Source: Bacteroides propionicifaciens DSM 19291 = JCM 14649
Lineage (GTDB): Bacteria > Bacteroidota > Bacteroidia > Bacteroidales > Bacteroidaceae
NCBI RefSeq assembly: GCF_000375405.1
Contig: NZ_AQWS01000005.1
Span: forward strand, 28,283 to 92,282
Reading direction: 5' to 3'
Length of the DNA: 64,000 nt
Positions 1-7,841 of this stretch are shown here, one piece after another. How positions within the stretch are numbered: position 1 is the first letter of the stretch; every line of letters starts with the position of its first letter. Below the pieces are notes generated by a model that saw nothing but the letters and a program-made list of their open reading frames with translations, was not told where the DNA came from and made no database searches. Position numbers and translations under genes: made by a program.

Positions 1-2
1 CT

Positions 3-317
3 CAATTCGCTTGTAACTTCTTCGCTTGTGCTGGTTATGAAGTTGTCGATAATTTAGGTTTCGATACAGTTGAAAAAGGTATTGAAGCAGCTATGGCCGC
101 AGGTGCTGATGTAGTTGTGCTTTGCTCTAGTGATGATGAATATGCAGAATATGCAGAAGCTGCATTTAAAGCATTAAATAATCGTGCTATGTTTGCAGTA
201 GCTGGTGCTCCAGCTTGCATGGATGAGTTGAAAGCTAAAGGCATCGAATACTTTATTCATGTTCGTGTAAATGTGCTTGAAACATTGAAAGAATTTAATG
301 CTAACCTTTTGAAGTAA
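3..317 (+). CDS. mutA: Methylmalonyl-CoA mutase small subunit, C-terminal part (5' end outside window)
   Basis: The reading frame is open from base 3 and ends 6 bases before mutB. The visible 104 residues resemble the C-terminal cobalamin-binding-like domain of the mutase small (beta) subunit, with a helix-strand pattern around GADVVVLCSSDDEYAEYA and the later strand FAVAGAPACMDELKAKGIEYF. In this family the small subunit does not bind B12; it pairs with MutB to isomerise methylmalonyl-CoA and succinyl-CoA. The tight spacing to mutB implies one operon. The identification rests mainly on this partner and the fold pattern. The real start lies upstream of the window, so the internal ATG at 93 should not be taken as the start. 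Confidence 0.9.
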   Translation, partial: QFACNFFACAGYEVVDNLGFDTVEKGIEAAMAAGADVVVLCSSDDEYAEYAEAAFKALNNRAMFAVAGAPACMDELKAKGIEYFIHVRVNVLETLKEFNANLLK

Positions 318-323
318 TTTGAT

Positions 324-2468
324 ATGAAACCCAACTTTAAAAATTTAGATATATATTCAGCTATTCATGCAACTGACGGCATGGCATGGCAAAAAGAAAA
401 TAATATCAAAACAAACTGGGAAACCCCAGAAAAAATTGATGTAAAACCCATCTATACGAAAGAAGATCTTGAAGGTCTAGAGCATTTAAACTTTGCTTCT
501 GGTCTTCCTCCTTTCTTACGTGGACCTTACTCAGCGATGTACCCATTGCGTCCTTGGACTATTCGTCAGTATGCTGGTTTCTCAACAGCTGAGGAATCGA
601 ATGCTTTCTACCGTAGAAACTTGGCCGCAGGTCAAAAAGGTCTATCAGTAGCATTTGACCTTCCAACTCACCGTGGTTATGACCCAGACAACGAACGTGT
701 TGTTGGTGATGTAGGTAAGGCTGGTGTGTCTATCTGTTCAACAGAAAACATGAAAGTGCTTTTTGACGAGATTCCATTGAACAAGATGTCTGTATCTATG
801 ACAATGAACGGAGCCGTTCTTCCAATTATGGCTTTCTACATTAACGTAGGTTTAGAGCAAGGAGCTAAGCTTTCAGAAATGGCTGGTACTATCCAGAATG
901 ATATTTTGAAAGAGTTTATGGTGCGTAATACTTATATTTACCCACCAGCATTCTCAATGAAGATTATCTCAGATATTTTTGAGTATACTTCTCAAAATAT
1001 GCCTAAGTTTAACTCAATCTCTATTTCGGGTTACCACATGCAAGAAGCAGGTGCTACTCCTGATCTTGAGTTGGCTTATACTTTAGCTGACGGTCTTGAG
1101 TATGTACGTTTCGGGTTAGCAGCTGGTATTGACATTGATGCTTTTGCTCCTCGTTTGTCATTCTTCTGGGCTATAGGTACAAACCACTTCATCGAGATTG
1201 CTAAGATGAGAGCAGCTCGTATGCTTTGGGCTAAATTGATTTCTCAATTTAACCCTAAAAACCCAAAATCGATCACACTAAGAACTCACTCTCAAACTTC
1301 TGGTTGGTCATTGACAGAACAAGATCCATACAATAATATTGGTCGTACTTGTATTGAAGCTATGGCTGCTGTTTTGGGTCATACTCAGTCATTACACACT
1401 AATGCGTTAGATGAGGCTATTGCTTTGCCAACAGACTTCTCTGCACGTATTGCTCGTAATACTCAGATTTATATCCAAACAGAAACTGAAGTTTGTCGCC
1501 AAGTTGATCCTTGGGCAGGTTCATACTATGTAGAGAACTTGACTAACGAAATCGCTCACAAAGCATGGGAGCATATCCAAGAGGTTGAAAAACTAGGTGG
1601 TATGTCGAAAGCTATTGAGACTGGTATTCCAAAAATGCGTATTGAGGAAGCTGCGGCTCGTGCTCAAGCTCGTATTGACTCTGGAAAACAAACTATTATT
1701 GGTGTTAATAAATATGTCCTTGACAAAGAAGATCCAATCGATATTCTTGAAGTAGATAATACTGCTGTAAGAGTCGGTCAGGTTAAGCATCTTGAAGAAC
1801 TAAGAAAGAACCGTAACGAAGCTGAAGTAAAAAAAGCTCTTGCTGCTCTTACTGAGTGTGTTAAAACTAAGAAAGGTAATTTACTTGAGTTAGCTGTTGA
1901 GGCTGCTCGTGTTAGAGCTACTCTTGGTGAAATTTCAGATGCATGTGAAGTTGTTGTAGGACGCTATAAAGCTCAAATTAGAACTATATCAGGCGTGTAT
2001 TCATCAGAAAGTAAAGACGATAAAGACTTTATCAGAGCATGTGAATTAGTAGAGAAATTTGCTAAGAAAGAGGGACGTCAACCTCGTATCATGATTGCTA
2101 AGATGGGTCAAGACGGACACGATAGAGGTGCTAAAGTTGTTGCCACTGGTTATGCCGATTGTGGTTTCGACGTTGATATGGGTCCTCTATTCCAAACTCC
2201 AGCAGAAGCTGCTAGAGATGCCGTAGAAAATGACGTACATATTTTAGGTGTATCTTCATTGGCAGCAGGTCACAAGACATTGATTCCTTCTGTTATTGCA
2301 GAGTTGAAAAAACTTGGTCGTGAAGATATCATAGTTATTGCAGGTGGTGTTATTCCAGCTCAAGATTATGATTTCTTATACAAAGCTGGCGTTGCTGCTA
2401 TCTTTGGTCCTGGTACACCAGTTGCTAAAGCTGCTGGAACACTATTAGAAATTTTATTAGAAGAGTAG
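324..2468 (+). CDS. mutB: Methylmalonyl-CoA mutase large (catalytic) subunit
   Basis: This 714-residue protein has the usual length and domain order of the catalytic subunit. An N-terminal TIM-barrel substrate domain carries family stretches such as [20 protein letters not shown] and [10 protein letters not shown]. The C-terminal cobalamin domain carries the DxHxxG signature at D597-G-H599-D-R-G602, followed by [14 protein letters not shown] and AGGVIP. It interconverts succinyl-CoA and methylmalonyl-CoA with adenosylcobalamin, the step that leads to propionate in Bacteroidales. It starts 6 bases after mutA and is followed by a strong terminator, so mutAB forms the 3' part of the operon. No cobalamin riboswitch can be seen because the operon start is outside the window. 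Confidence 0.98.
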   Translation: MKPNFKNLDIYSAIHATDGMAWQKENNIKTNWETPEKIDVKPIYTKEDLEGLEHLNFASGLPPFLRGPYSAMYPLRPWTIRQYAGFSTAEESNAFYRRNLAAGQKGLSVAFDLPTHRGYDPDNERVVGDVGKAGVSICSTENMKVLFDEIPLNKMSVSMTMNGAVLPIMAFYINVGLEQGAKLSEMAGTIQNDILKEFMVRNTYIYPPAFSMKIISDIFEYTSQNMPKFNSISISGYHMQEAGATPDLELAYTLADGLEYVRFGLAAGIDIDAFAPRLSFFWAIGTNHFIEIAKMRAARMLWAKLISQFNPKNPKSITLRTHSQTSGWSLTEQDPYNNIGRTCIEAMAAVLGHTQSLHTNALDEAIALPTDFSARIARNTQIYIQTETEVCRQVDPWAGSYYVENLTNEIAHKAWEHIQEVEKLGGMSKAIETGIPKMRIEEAAARAQARIDSGKQTIIGVNKYVLDKEDPIDILEVDNTAVRVGQVKHLEELRKNRNEAEVKKALAALTECVKTKKGNLLELAVEAARVRATLGEISDACEVVVGRYKAQIRTISGVYSSESKDDKDFIRACELVEKFAKKEGRQPRIMIAKMGQDGHDRGAKVVATGYADCGFDVDMGPLFQTPAEAARDAVENDVHILGVSSLAAGHKTLIPSVIAELKKLGREDIIVIAGGVIPAQDYDFLYKAGVAAIFGPGTPVAKAAGTLLEILLEE

Positions 2469-2498
2469 TCTAAAGCTACCTTTTAGATAATCCTAATA

Positions 2499-2535
2499 AA
2501 GGGAGAGGTTTATAAACCTCTCCCTTTATTTTTGT
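2499..2535 (+). terminator. Rho-independent terminator after mutB
   Basis: A near-perfect hairpin with arms AAAGGGAGAGGTTT and AAACCTCTCCCTTT and a very short loop is followed by a T-rich run. It lies 30 bases after the mutB stop codon. Confidence 0.92.
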
Positions 2536-2715
2536 CTGTAATAGCTATGTAATAGTTGTCCAGCTTATTTCTATAGAGCCTTCTATATAGCCTATTAGAT
2601 CAATATGTATACTGACATTAAGTGTTCTAATTGTATTAAAATATGTAAATCTAGGAGCTTAATATTGAATTTGATGTTAAAAAGACATTTATTGTGTGAA
2701 ATGGCTATCTTTTTA

Positions 2716-2746
2716 TTTGCGCGTTTGAAAATAACTTGTATCTTTG
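2716..2746 (+). promoter_or_regulatory. Bacteroidetes-type promoter for a short transcript
   Basis: TTTG at 2716-2719, a 19-base spacer, and TATCTTTG at 2739-2746 match the Bacteroidetes -33/-7 consensus (TTTG, TAnnTTTG). The predicted start is near 2753. The first thing downstream is a terminator at 2789-2813, not a gene, which points to a small RNA. Confidence 0.75.
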
Positions 2747-2752
2747 TAATGT

Positions 2753-2813
2753 GTTTTTCATAGTATTAGATTTAAGGTTAACAAGATTGGAGCAAAGCGT
2801 TGCTCCTTTTTTT
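2753..2813 (+). ncRNA. Candidate small RNA (about 60 nt), or attenuated leader of the fucosyltransferase gene
   Basis: A full-consensus promoter (2716-2746) is followed after about 36 bases by a hairpin, GGAGCAA-AGCG-TTGCTCC at 2789-2806, and then a run of T residues to 2813. No start codon with a sensible frame lies between them. The unit therefore looks like a complete short transcript. The next gene begins at 2932, so the hairpin could instead attenuate it. From memory the leader sequence before the hairpin resembles one recurring in Bacteroides genomes, but this was not checked and no Rfam family is claimed. The rest of the 2469-2931 gap (2536-2700 and 2814-2931) is AT-rich with nothing else recognised. 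Confidence 0.5.
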
Positions 2814-2931
2814 ATGCCCATATGTCAACGGCAATAAGTCTTTAGGTTTTGAGTGATTACAACTTATCTTATTCTGAATTTATGTATCTTTAATTTCAAA
2901 AGCTAAGACTACTTATTGATAATCCTACAAT

Positions 2932-3982
2932 ATGAATAATATGCCTTTTAAAGTAAAACTGATTTCTTATAGGAGTAATTTCGGAAAAATATTACATCGC
3001 CAATCTAAGTCATCAACTAATTTATCAAATGATGGGCGTTATGAGTTCTTCATTGATGACGATGTTAACGATGCGGATTTTTTTGTAATTCATGGAAAAG
3101 GTGTAAGAGAGCCCGTTTCTTGTCATGTTGCTCAAGAGAATACATTATTATTGACTACAGAACCTAATACTATTTTTGAATATCCTCAAAATTACATTAA
3201 ACAGTTTGGAGTGGTGCATTCTAGTCAAATTCAAACAAAGCATAAAAATATTATTTATGGCCCCGCTCTTATTCCTTGGTTTGTAGGCTATACAGAAAAA
3301 TAAGAATGGTGAATTAAGTTATACGTTGGATTATGATGGATTGATCAGTAGCTCTGCTCCAGATAAGACAAAGCTAATTTCAGTAATTACTAGTAATAAA
3401 GTAACTACTCAGGGTCATCTAGAGAGAATCCGATTTGTTCAAAAACTTAAGCAACACTATGGTGATAAATTAGATGTCTTTGGGCGAGGCATAAAAGATT
3501 TTGAAGATAAATGGGAGGTATTAGCTCCCTATAAATATCATATTTCTTTGGAGAATAGCTCTACTGATTTTTATTGGACAGAAAAGCTTGCTGATTGTTA
3601 TTTATCTGAAACCTTCCCAATATATTACGGGTGTAAAAATATTTCCAACTACTTTCCCGAAACTGCATTTGCTTCTATAGACATAAATAATTTTGATCAA
3701 GCTGTTCAGATTATTGACAAGGTAATTCATGAAGAGCAGTACGAGAAAAACATTGAAGTACTCAAAGAGTGCAAGCATAAAATATTGAACGAGTATAATA
3801 TATTCGATTATATAGCAAAGATATGTGACTCGCTAGACCCCAATCTGCCCAAAACCAATGTAGTTATAAAGCCTTGTGTATCTCTATTGAATAAACGCAA
3901 TCTTTTACATTATGTCTTTATGAGAAATTATTATAAGTTGAAAAGAAAGGTAACAGACTATTTTATAGGCAGTAAGTTCTGA
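2932..3982 (+). pseudogene. Glycosyltransferase family 10 (alpha-fucosyltransferase-like), frameshifted
   Basis: Two consecutive frames together encode one GT10 protein of about 350 residues. The first (2932-3303) carries the N-terminal donor-side fold (DDDVNDADFFVIHGKG, LLLTTEPNTIFEYP). The second continues without a gap in homology from about 3302 and carries the GT10 C-terminal signature YKYHISLENSSTDFYWTEK followed by a Y-L-S-E-T-F-P-I-Y-Y-G stretch. The first frame stops at TAA 3301-3303, directly after a run of five A at 3296-3300. Removing one A restores a continuous T-E-N-K-N-G-E-L reading. GT10 enzymes transfer fucose from GDP-fucose to surface glycans. Apart from the frameshift the sequence looks undamaged, so a recent mutation, slippage or a sequencing error are all possible. 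Confidence 0.82.
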
Positions 3983-4015
3983 ATAGTTATTGTTCTAAAG
4001 CTTTAAAAGTATAGA

Positions 4016-4804
4016 TTAATAGTGAGAATGATGCACCGTCTGTCTTCTAGATAAAGAGAGGCTAGGGAGTTGGATATTAAAGTCTATACTGAATACTTTA
4101 GCCATGATATTGGCCACCCTGAGCGATTCTTTCCAGCCCCCACAATGCTCCGGGCTCAGAGCAATAGTTACTACAGCAATACGATCTAAGTTTTCCTTTA
4201 TTTTCAAACAAAGCTCGGTGATGTAAGCATCAGTGTACATTTGATATTGGTTAGATCTAAAAAAATAGTCTATATCTATATTGACTATCCATTGGTTGTT
4301 ATTTTCCTGAGAATCTTTGTTGAGGGGAGGGTTTTGAATCCATTCTCCAAATTTATTAGGCAACTCGTAGCTATATGGGTTGTAGAAAACATTGAGGTCA
4401 TTCATCTCTTTTTGATAACCATCACAAGCAAAAATAGAGTGTTCAAACCAATTGGGGAATAGATTATGTAGAGTCAATATATAATTGGCATAATTGAATA
4501 CTTTGAGTTTTTTATCAGTGCCCGAATCAGTATATGTTAGGTTGACAAACTCCTTAAGTGATATCTTTTTGTGATTTAAGAGAAATTCATAGCTGCTCTT
4601 AGGGCTTTTATTCCATAAATCCCAGTGTTGGTCGATGTGGAATAGATTATATGATTTGGTTTTATCTAATTCATTAAGCCAACACCAGCCTGCTGCTAAG
4701 TGATTGTCCATAATATAAAATTTGTCTTGTTGAAATAGAAAATTAAGCTGTGCTTTTCCAGAAGTCTTAAGTTCTAAGCTTGTTGAGGGTTTTAGAATCC
4801 ACAT
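4016..4804 (-). CDS. UPF0489 family protein with arginase-like metal-binding motifs
   Basis: This 262-residue protein matches the UPF0489 (C5orf22-like) family. The visible motifs are HIDQHWD, giving a D58-x-H60-x-D62 pattern, NIDIDYFF with D177 and D179, and ALSPEHCGGW with E219. These are the arrangement used by the arginase/deacetylase fold to hold a two-metal centre. Members of UPF0489 include peptide arginases that convert arginine to ornithine in modified peptides, but most members have no assigned role. No signal peptide is evident, so it is probably cytoplasmic. It converges with the fucosyltransferase gene, and no peptide-precursor or rSAM gene is visible nearby. The ATG at 4802-4804 is the only sensible start. 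Confidence 0.75.
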   Translation of the reverse strand: MWILKPSTSLELKTSGKAQLNFLFQQDKFYIMDNHLAAGWCWLNELDKTKSYNLFHIDQHWDLWNKSPKSSYEFLLNHKKISLKEFVNLTYTDSGTDKKLKVFNYANYILTLHNLFPNWFEHSIFACDGYQKEMNDLNVFYNPYSYELPNKFGEWIQNPPLNKDSQENNNQWIVNIDIDYFFRSNQYQMYTDAYITELCLKIKENLDRIAVVTIALSPEHCGGWKESLRVANIMAKVFSIDFNIQLPSLSLSRRQTVHHSHY

Positions 4805-5026
4805 TATTGTTTGTTTATTTTTTAAGGTTGTATTACGCTAAATACTTCCTATCAAGTTACAAAATTATAAGATGCTTTGGAAGGATTAGCATGTTTATAA
4901 TATGGAGGTTATCTTGTTTGTCTTGGGTGTTGGATGATCCTGTATATCTATAATTGCTTATTGTTGTGTCTTGTTTTTAGCCTATAAATATTGCCTCTTA
5001 ACTTCTAAAGGCATGAATGAATTTAT

Positions 5027-5034
5027 TAACTTTG
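5027..5034 (+). promoter_or_regulatory. -7 element (TAACTTTG) upstream of topB
   Basis: TAACTTTG matches TAnnTTTG and lies 28 bases before the topB ATG. A TTTG at the expected -33 distance is not present, so only half of the promoter is supported. The rest of the 4805-5062 gap is AT-rich; CAAAATTA at 4860-4867 is a matching -7 element on the minus strand for the UPF0489 gene. Confidence 0.5.
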
Positions 5035-5062
5035 TAGTCCATCGAATAAAATTAACTAGAGT

Positions 5063-6961
5063 ATGATTGTTTGTATAGCGGAGAAACCATCTGTTGCACG
5101 TGATATTGCAAATATAATTGGAGCAGTTCAACCCAAGGGAGGATATTATGAGGGTAACGGCTACCAAGTCACTTGGACATTTGGCCATTTATGTACGCTA
5201 AAAGAACCTCACGAGTACTCTCCTGATTGGAAGTCGTGGAACCTGAGCACCTTACCAATGATTCCTCCTCGTTTTGGTATTAAGCTAATTGAGCAAGCCT
5301 CAATTGCTAAGCAATTTTCAGTGATTGAGCATCTGATGCAACGAGCTAAGATGATTGTAAACTGTGGTGATGCTGGACAAGAAGGAGAGCTTATTCAACG
5401 TTGGGTGATGCAGAAGACAGGTGCTACTTGCCCAGTGAAGCGTTTGTGGATATCTTCGTTGACTGAGGAGTCAATCCGTGAAGGTTTTACTAAGCTCAAA
5501 GATGAAAAAGAATTCCAACCTCTTTATGAAGCTGGTTTGGCTCGTGCCATTGGCGATTGGCTGCTTGGCATGAATGCGACTCGTCTTTATACATTAAAGT
5601 ATGGTGAGAATAAGCAGGTGCTTTCAGTGGGGCGTGTTCAGACACCCACCTTAGCTTTAATTGTCAACCGCCAACAAGAGATTGATGATTTTGTGCCTGA
5701 AGCCTATTGGGAGCTTAAAACTGTATATCGAGATACGACGTTTAACTCTGCTAAAGGTAAGTTTGATAAACAAGAAGAAGCTCAGGAACAACTAAAAACT
5801 ATAATTGGAAAACCCTTTCAGGTTGGATCTATCCAGATTAAGAAAGGCTCTGAATTTCCGCCAAGGCTATTTGACTTGACCTCACTTCAGGTTGAGGGTA
5901 ACAAAAAATTTGGCTTTTCGGCCGATGAAACACTTAAGCTTATTCAGGGGTTATATGAGCGAAAGCTAACCACCTATCCTCGTGTAGATACCACATTTCT
6001 TAGTGATGATATTTACCCTAAATGCCCTTCTATATTAAAGGGTCTGCGTGATTATGCTGAGCTTACCGCACCATTATTAACCAAGAAGTTAACCAAGTCC
6101 AAAAAGGTATTCAACAATACAAAGGTTACCGATCACCATGCAATCATTCCTACAGGAGTTTATCCAAGTGGGTTGACAGATAATGAAAAAAAGATCTTTA
6201 ACTTAATTACGCGTCGTTTTATCGCCGCATTTTATCCTGCTTGCGAGATATCAACTACTACAGTTGAAGGCGCTGTTGAGAAAGTTAAGTTTAAAACCAC
6301 AGGTAAGCAGATTCTGAGCAAGGGCTGGCGAGTAGTCTTCGAAAATGAGTCTGAAGATGACGATAAGGAAAAAGAGGAGAAAGTACTTCCTGACTTTGTA
6401 AAAGGGGAGTCTGGACCCCACGAACCTGCATTGCAAGAAAAGTGGACTTCACCACCTAAGTTATATACTGAGGCAACTCTTTTGCGTGCCATGGAAACAG
6501 CCGGTAAGTTTGTCGAGCAAGAAGAGCTAAGTGATGCACTCAAAGAAAATGGAATTGGGCGTCCTTCCACGCGTGCAGCTATTATCGAGACTCTTTTCAA
6601 GCGTAACTACATCCAAAAAGAACGAAAAAACCTTGTTCCTACACAAACAGGAAAAGACCTGATTCGTGTGATACACGAAGAACTTCTTAAATCGGCTGAA
6701 CTGACAGGTATTTGGGAGAAAAAACTTCGAGAGATCGAAAATCAAACCTATAGTGCCTCAAAGTTTATTGAAGAACTTAAAGCGATGGTCTCTGAAGTTG
6801 TCTATGCCGTTAAGCAAGATTACACCGATAGAAGGCTAGTGTTGAAAGTTGGTGACCCGTGCCCAATTTGTGGTCGTGGTGTTTTGATTCAGGGAAATAA
6901 CGCTCTGGGATGTTCTTGTTGGAAAGACGGCTGTGAGTTTAGGCAAGCAGTTGAAGATTAA
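5063..6961 (+). CDS. topB: DNA topoisomerase III (type IA)
   Basis: A 632-residue type IA topoisomerase. The N-terminal Toprim domain begins MIVCIAEKPSVARDIA and contains the acidic NCGDAGQEGELI motif. The active-site tyrosine is Y305 in TTYPRVDTTFL (usual TYPRTDS). GRVQTPTLALIV and IGRPSTRAAIIETL are conserved barrel motifs. The C-terminus ends in a zinc-finger-like CPICGRG...CSCW block. It relaxes or decatenates DNA by passing single strands. Its length and C-terminus favour topoisomerase III over topoisomerase I. It is a single-gene unit, with a bidirectional terminator behind it. Confidence 0.95.
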   Translation: MIVCIAEKPSVARDIANIIGAVQPKGGYYEGNGYQVTWTFGHLCTLKEPHEYSPDWKSWNLSTLPMIPPRFGIKLIEQASIAKQFSVIEHLMQRAKMIVNCGDAGQEGELIQRWVMQKTGATCPVKRLWISSLTEESIREGFTKLKDEKEFQPLYEAGLARAIGDWLLGMNATRLYTLKYGENKQVLSVGRVQTPTLALIVNRQQEIDDFVPEAYWELKTVYRDTTFNSAKGKFDKQEEAQEQLKTIIGKPFQVGSIQIKKGSEFPPRLFDLTSLQVEGNKKFGFSADETLKLIQGLYERKLTTYPRVDTTFLSDDIYPKCPSILKGLRDYAELTAPLLTKKLTKSKKVFNNTKVTDHHAIIPTGVYPSGLTDNEKKIFNLITRRFIAAFYPACEISTTTVEGAVEKVKFKTTGKQILSKGWRVVFENESEDDDKEKEEKVLPDFVKGESGPHEPALQEKWTSPPKLYTEATLLRAMETAGKFVEQEELSDALKENGIGRPSTRAAIIETLFKRNYIQKERKNLVPTQTGKDLIRVIHEELLKSAELTGIWEKKLREIENQTYSASKFIEELKAMVSEVVYAVKQDYTDRRLVLKVGDPCPICGRGVLIQGNNALGCSCWKDGCEFRQAVED

Positions 6962-6982
6962 ACTTAGTAGTCCAATATATTT

Positions 6983-7026
6983 ATAACAAAAGAGTCAGAA
7001 CTAATTAGCTCTGACTCTTTTGTTAT
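6983..7026. terminator. Bidirectional terminator between topB and the Crp-family gene
   Basis: A perfect 17-base-pair hairpin (ATAACAAAAGAGTCAGA and its complement) has T-rich tracts on both sides. It lies between two convergent genes and can serve both. Confidence 0.88.
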
Positions 7027-7044
7027 AAAAGGTATTATATACTT

Positions 7045-7746
7045 TTATCCTATTTGACTTATCTTACGAAGCTTTTGCTCGTTGATAATTTTAATCTTTC
7101 GTCCATCAATAGCTATGATTCGTTCGGATGCAAAATTAGATAAGGTTCTAATAGCATTTGAGGTGGTCATATTCGATAAATTAGCAAGGTCTTCTCTCGA
7201 TAGATAAATACTTAGTGTATAGCCATCTTCTTCAAGTCCGTAATTTGTCTTTAAAAATAGCAACGATTCGGCTAATCTTCCACGGATGTGTTTCTGAGTT
7301 AGGTTTACGGTACGTTCGTCGGCTATTCCTAAATCTGTAGAAAGTTGTTCTATAAAGAATAAAGCCAATTCACTGTTTTCTGACACTAGCTTTGTTATGA
7401 TATCCATTGGTATAAGGCATACAAGAGAAGTTTCAAAAGCTGAAGCAGCAGTAAGATAATCCTCTTTGGCAAAATGAGCACGATAGCCAAAATATTCAAC
7501 GGGTTTAATCATTCGAATAATCTGACTTCTACCACCAACTCCATCTTTGTATATTTTTACCTTACCTGATAATAAGCACATGAGGTATTTAGGTGACTCA
7601 TCTTCATCATAAATAACCTCGTTCTTTTTGTATGATTGAAGGTGATAACTATCTTCGAGAAGCTCTCTCTGTTTCTCAGTGAGAGGTTCCCAAATATCAG
7701 ATATGCTTTTTGATATTTCGGTATTTGATAAGGTCTTTTTGCCCAT
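7045..7746 (-). CDS. Crp/Fnr family transcriptional regulator
   Basis: This 233-residue protein has the Crp layout. A cyclic-nucleotide-binding-like beta-roll covers residues about 25-130 (DEDESPKYLMCLLSGKVKIY). A long dimerisation helix follows, then a winged helix-turn-helix in the last 70 residues (LSREDLANLSNMTTSNAIRTL). No cysteine cluster of Fnr type is seen, so it is unlikely to bind an Fe-S centre. The ligand is unknown. It lies downstream of the glutamine synthetase gene on the same strand, 95 bases away, but probably has its own promoter: TATATTTG occurs on the minus strand about 30 bases before the start. Confidence 0.88.
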   Translation of the reverse strand: MGKKTLSNTEISKSISDIWEPLTEKQRELLEDSYHLQSYKKNEVIYDEDESPKYLMCLLSGKVKIYKDGVGGRSQIIRMIKPVEYFGYRAHFAKEDYLTAASAFETSLVCLIPMDIITKLVSENSELALFFIEQLSTDLGIADERTVNLTQKHIRGRLAESLLFLKTNYGLEEDGYTLSIYLSREDLANLSNMTTSNAIRTLSNFASERIIAIDGRKIKIINEQKLRKISQIG

Positions 7747-7841
7747 AACTATTTCTTAACTATGTTGTGCAACACAAATATAAAAATAAAAAAACAAAAA
7801 GGCTTATGAAATACCGATAATACTATGAATCAGTCTTTTGT

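Noticed and set aside
1593..1790. Antisense frame inside mutB (and many similar frames inside other genes)
   Set aside because: These frames lie opposite or out of frame to strongly conserved genes, have no recognisable domains, and show composition expected from the complementary codons.
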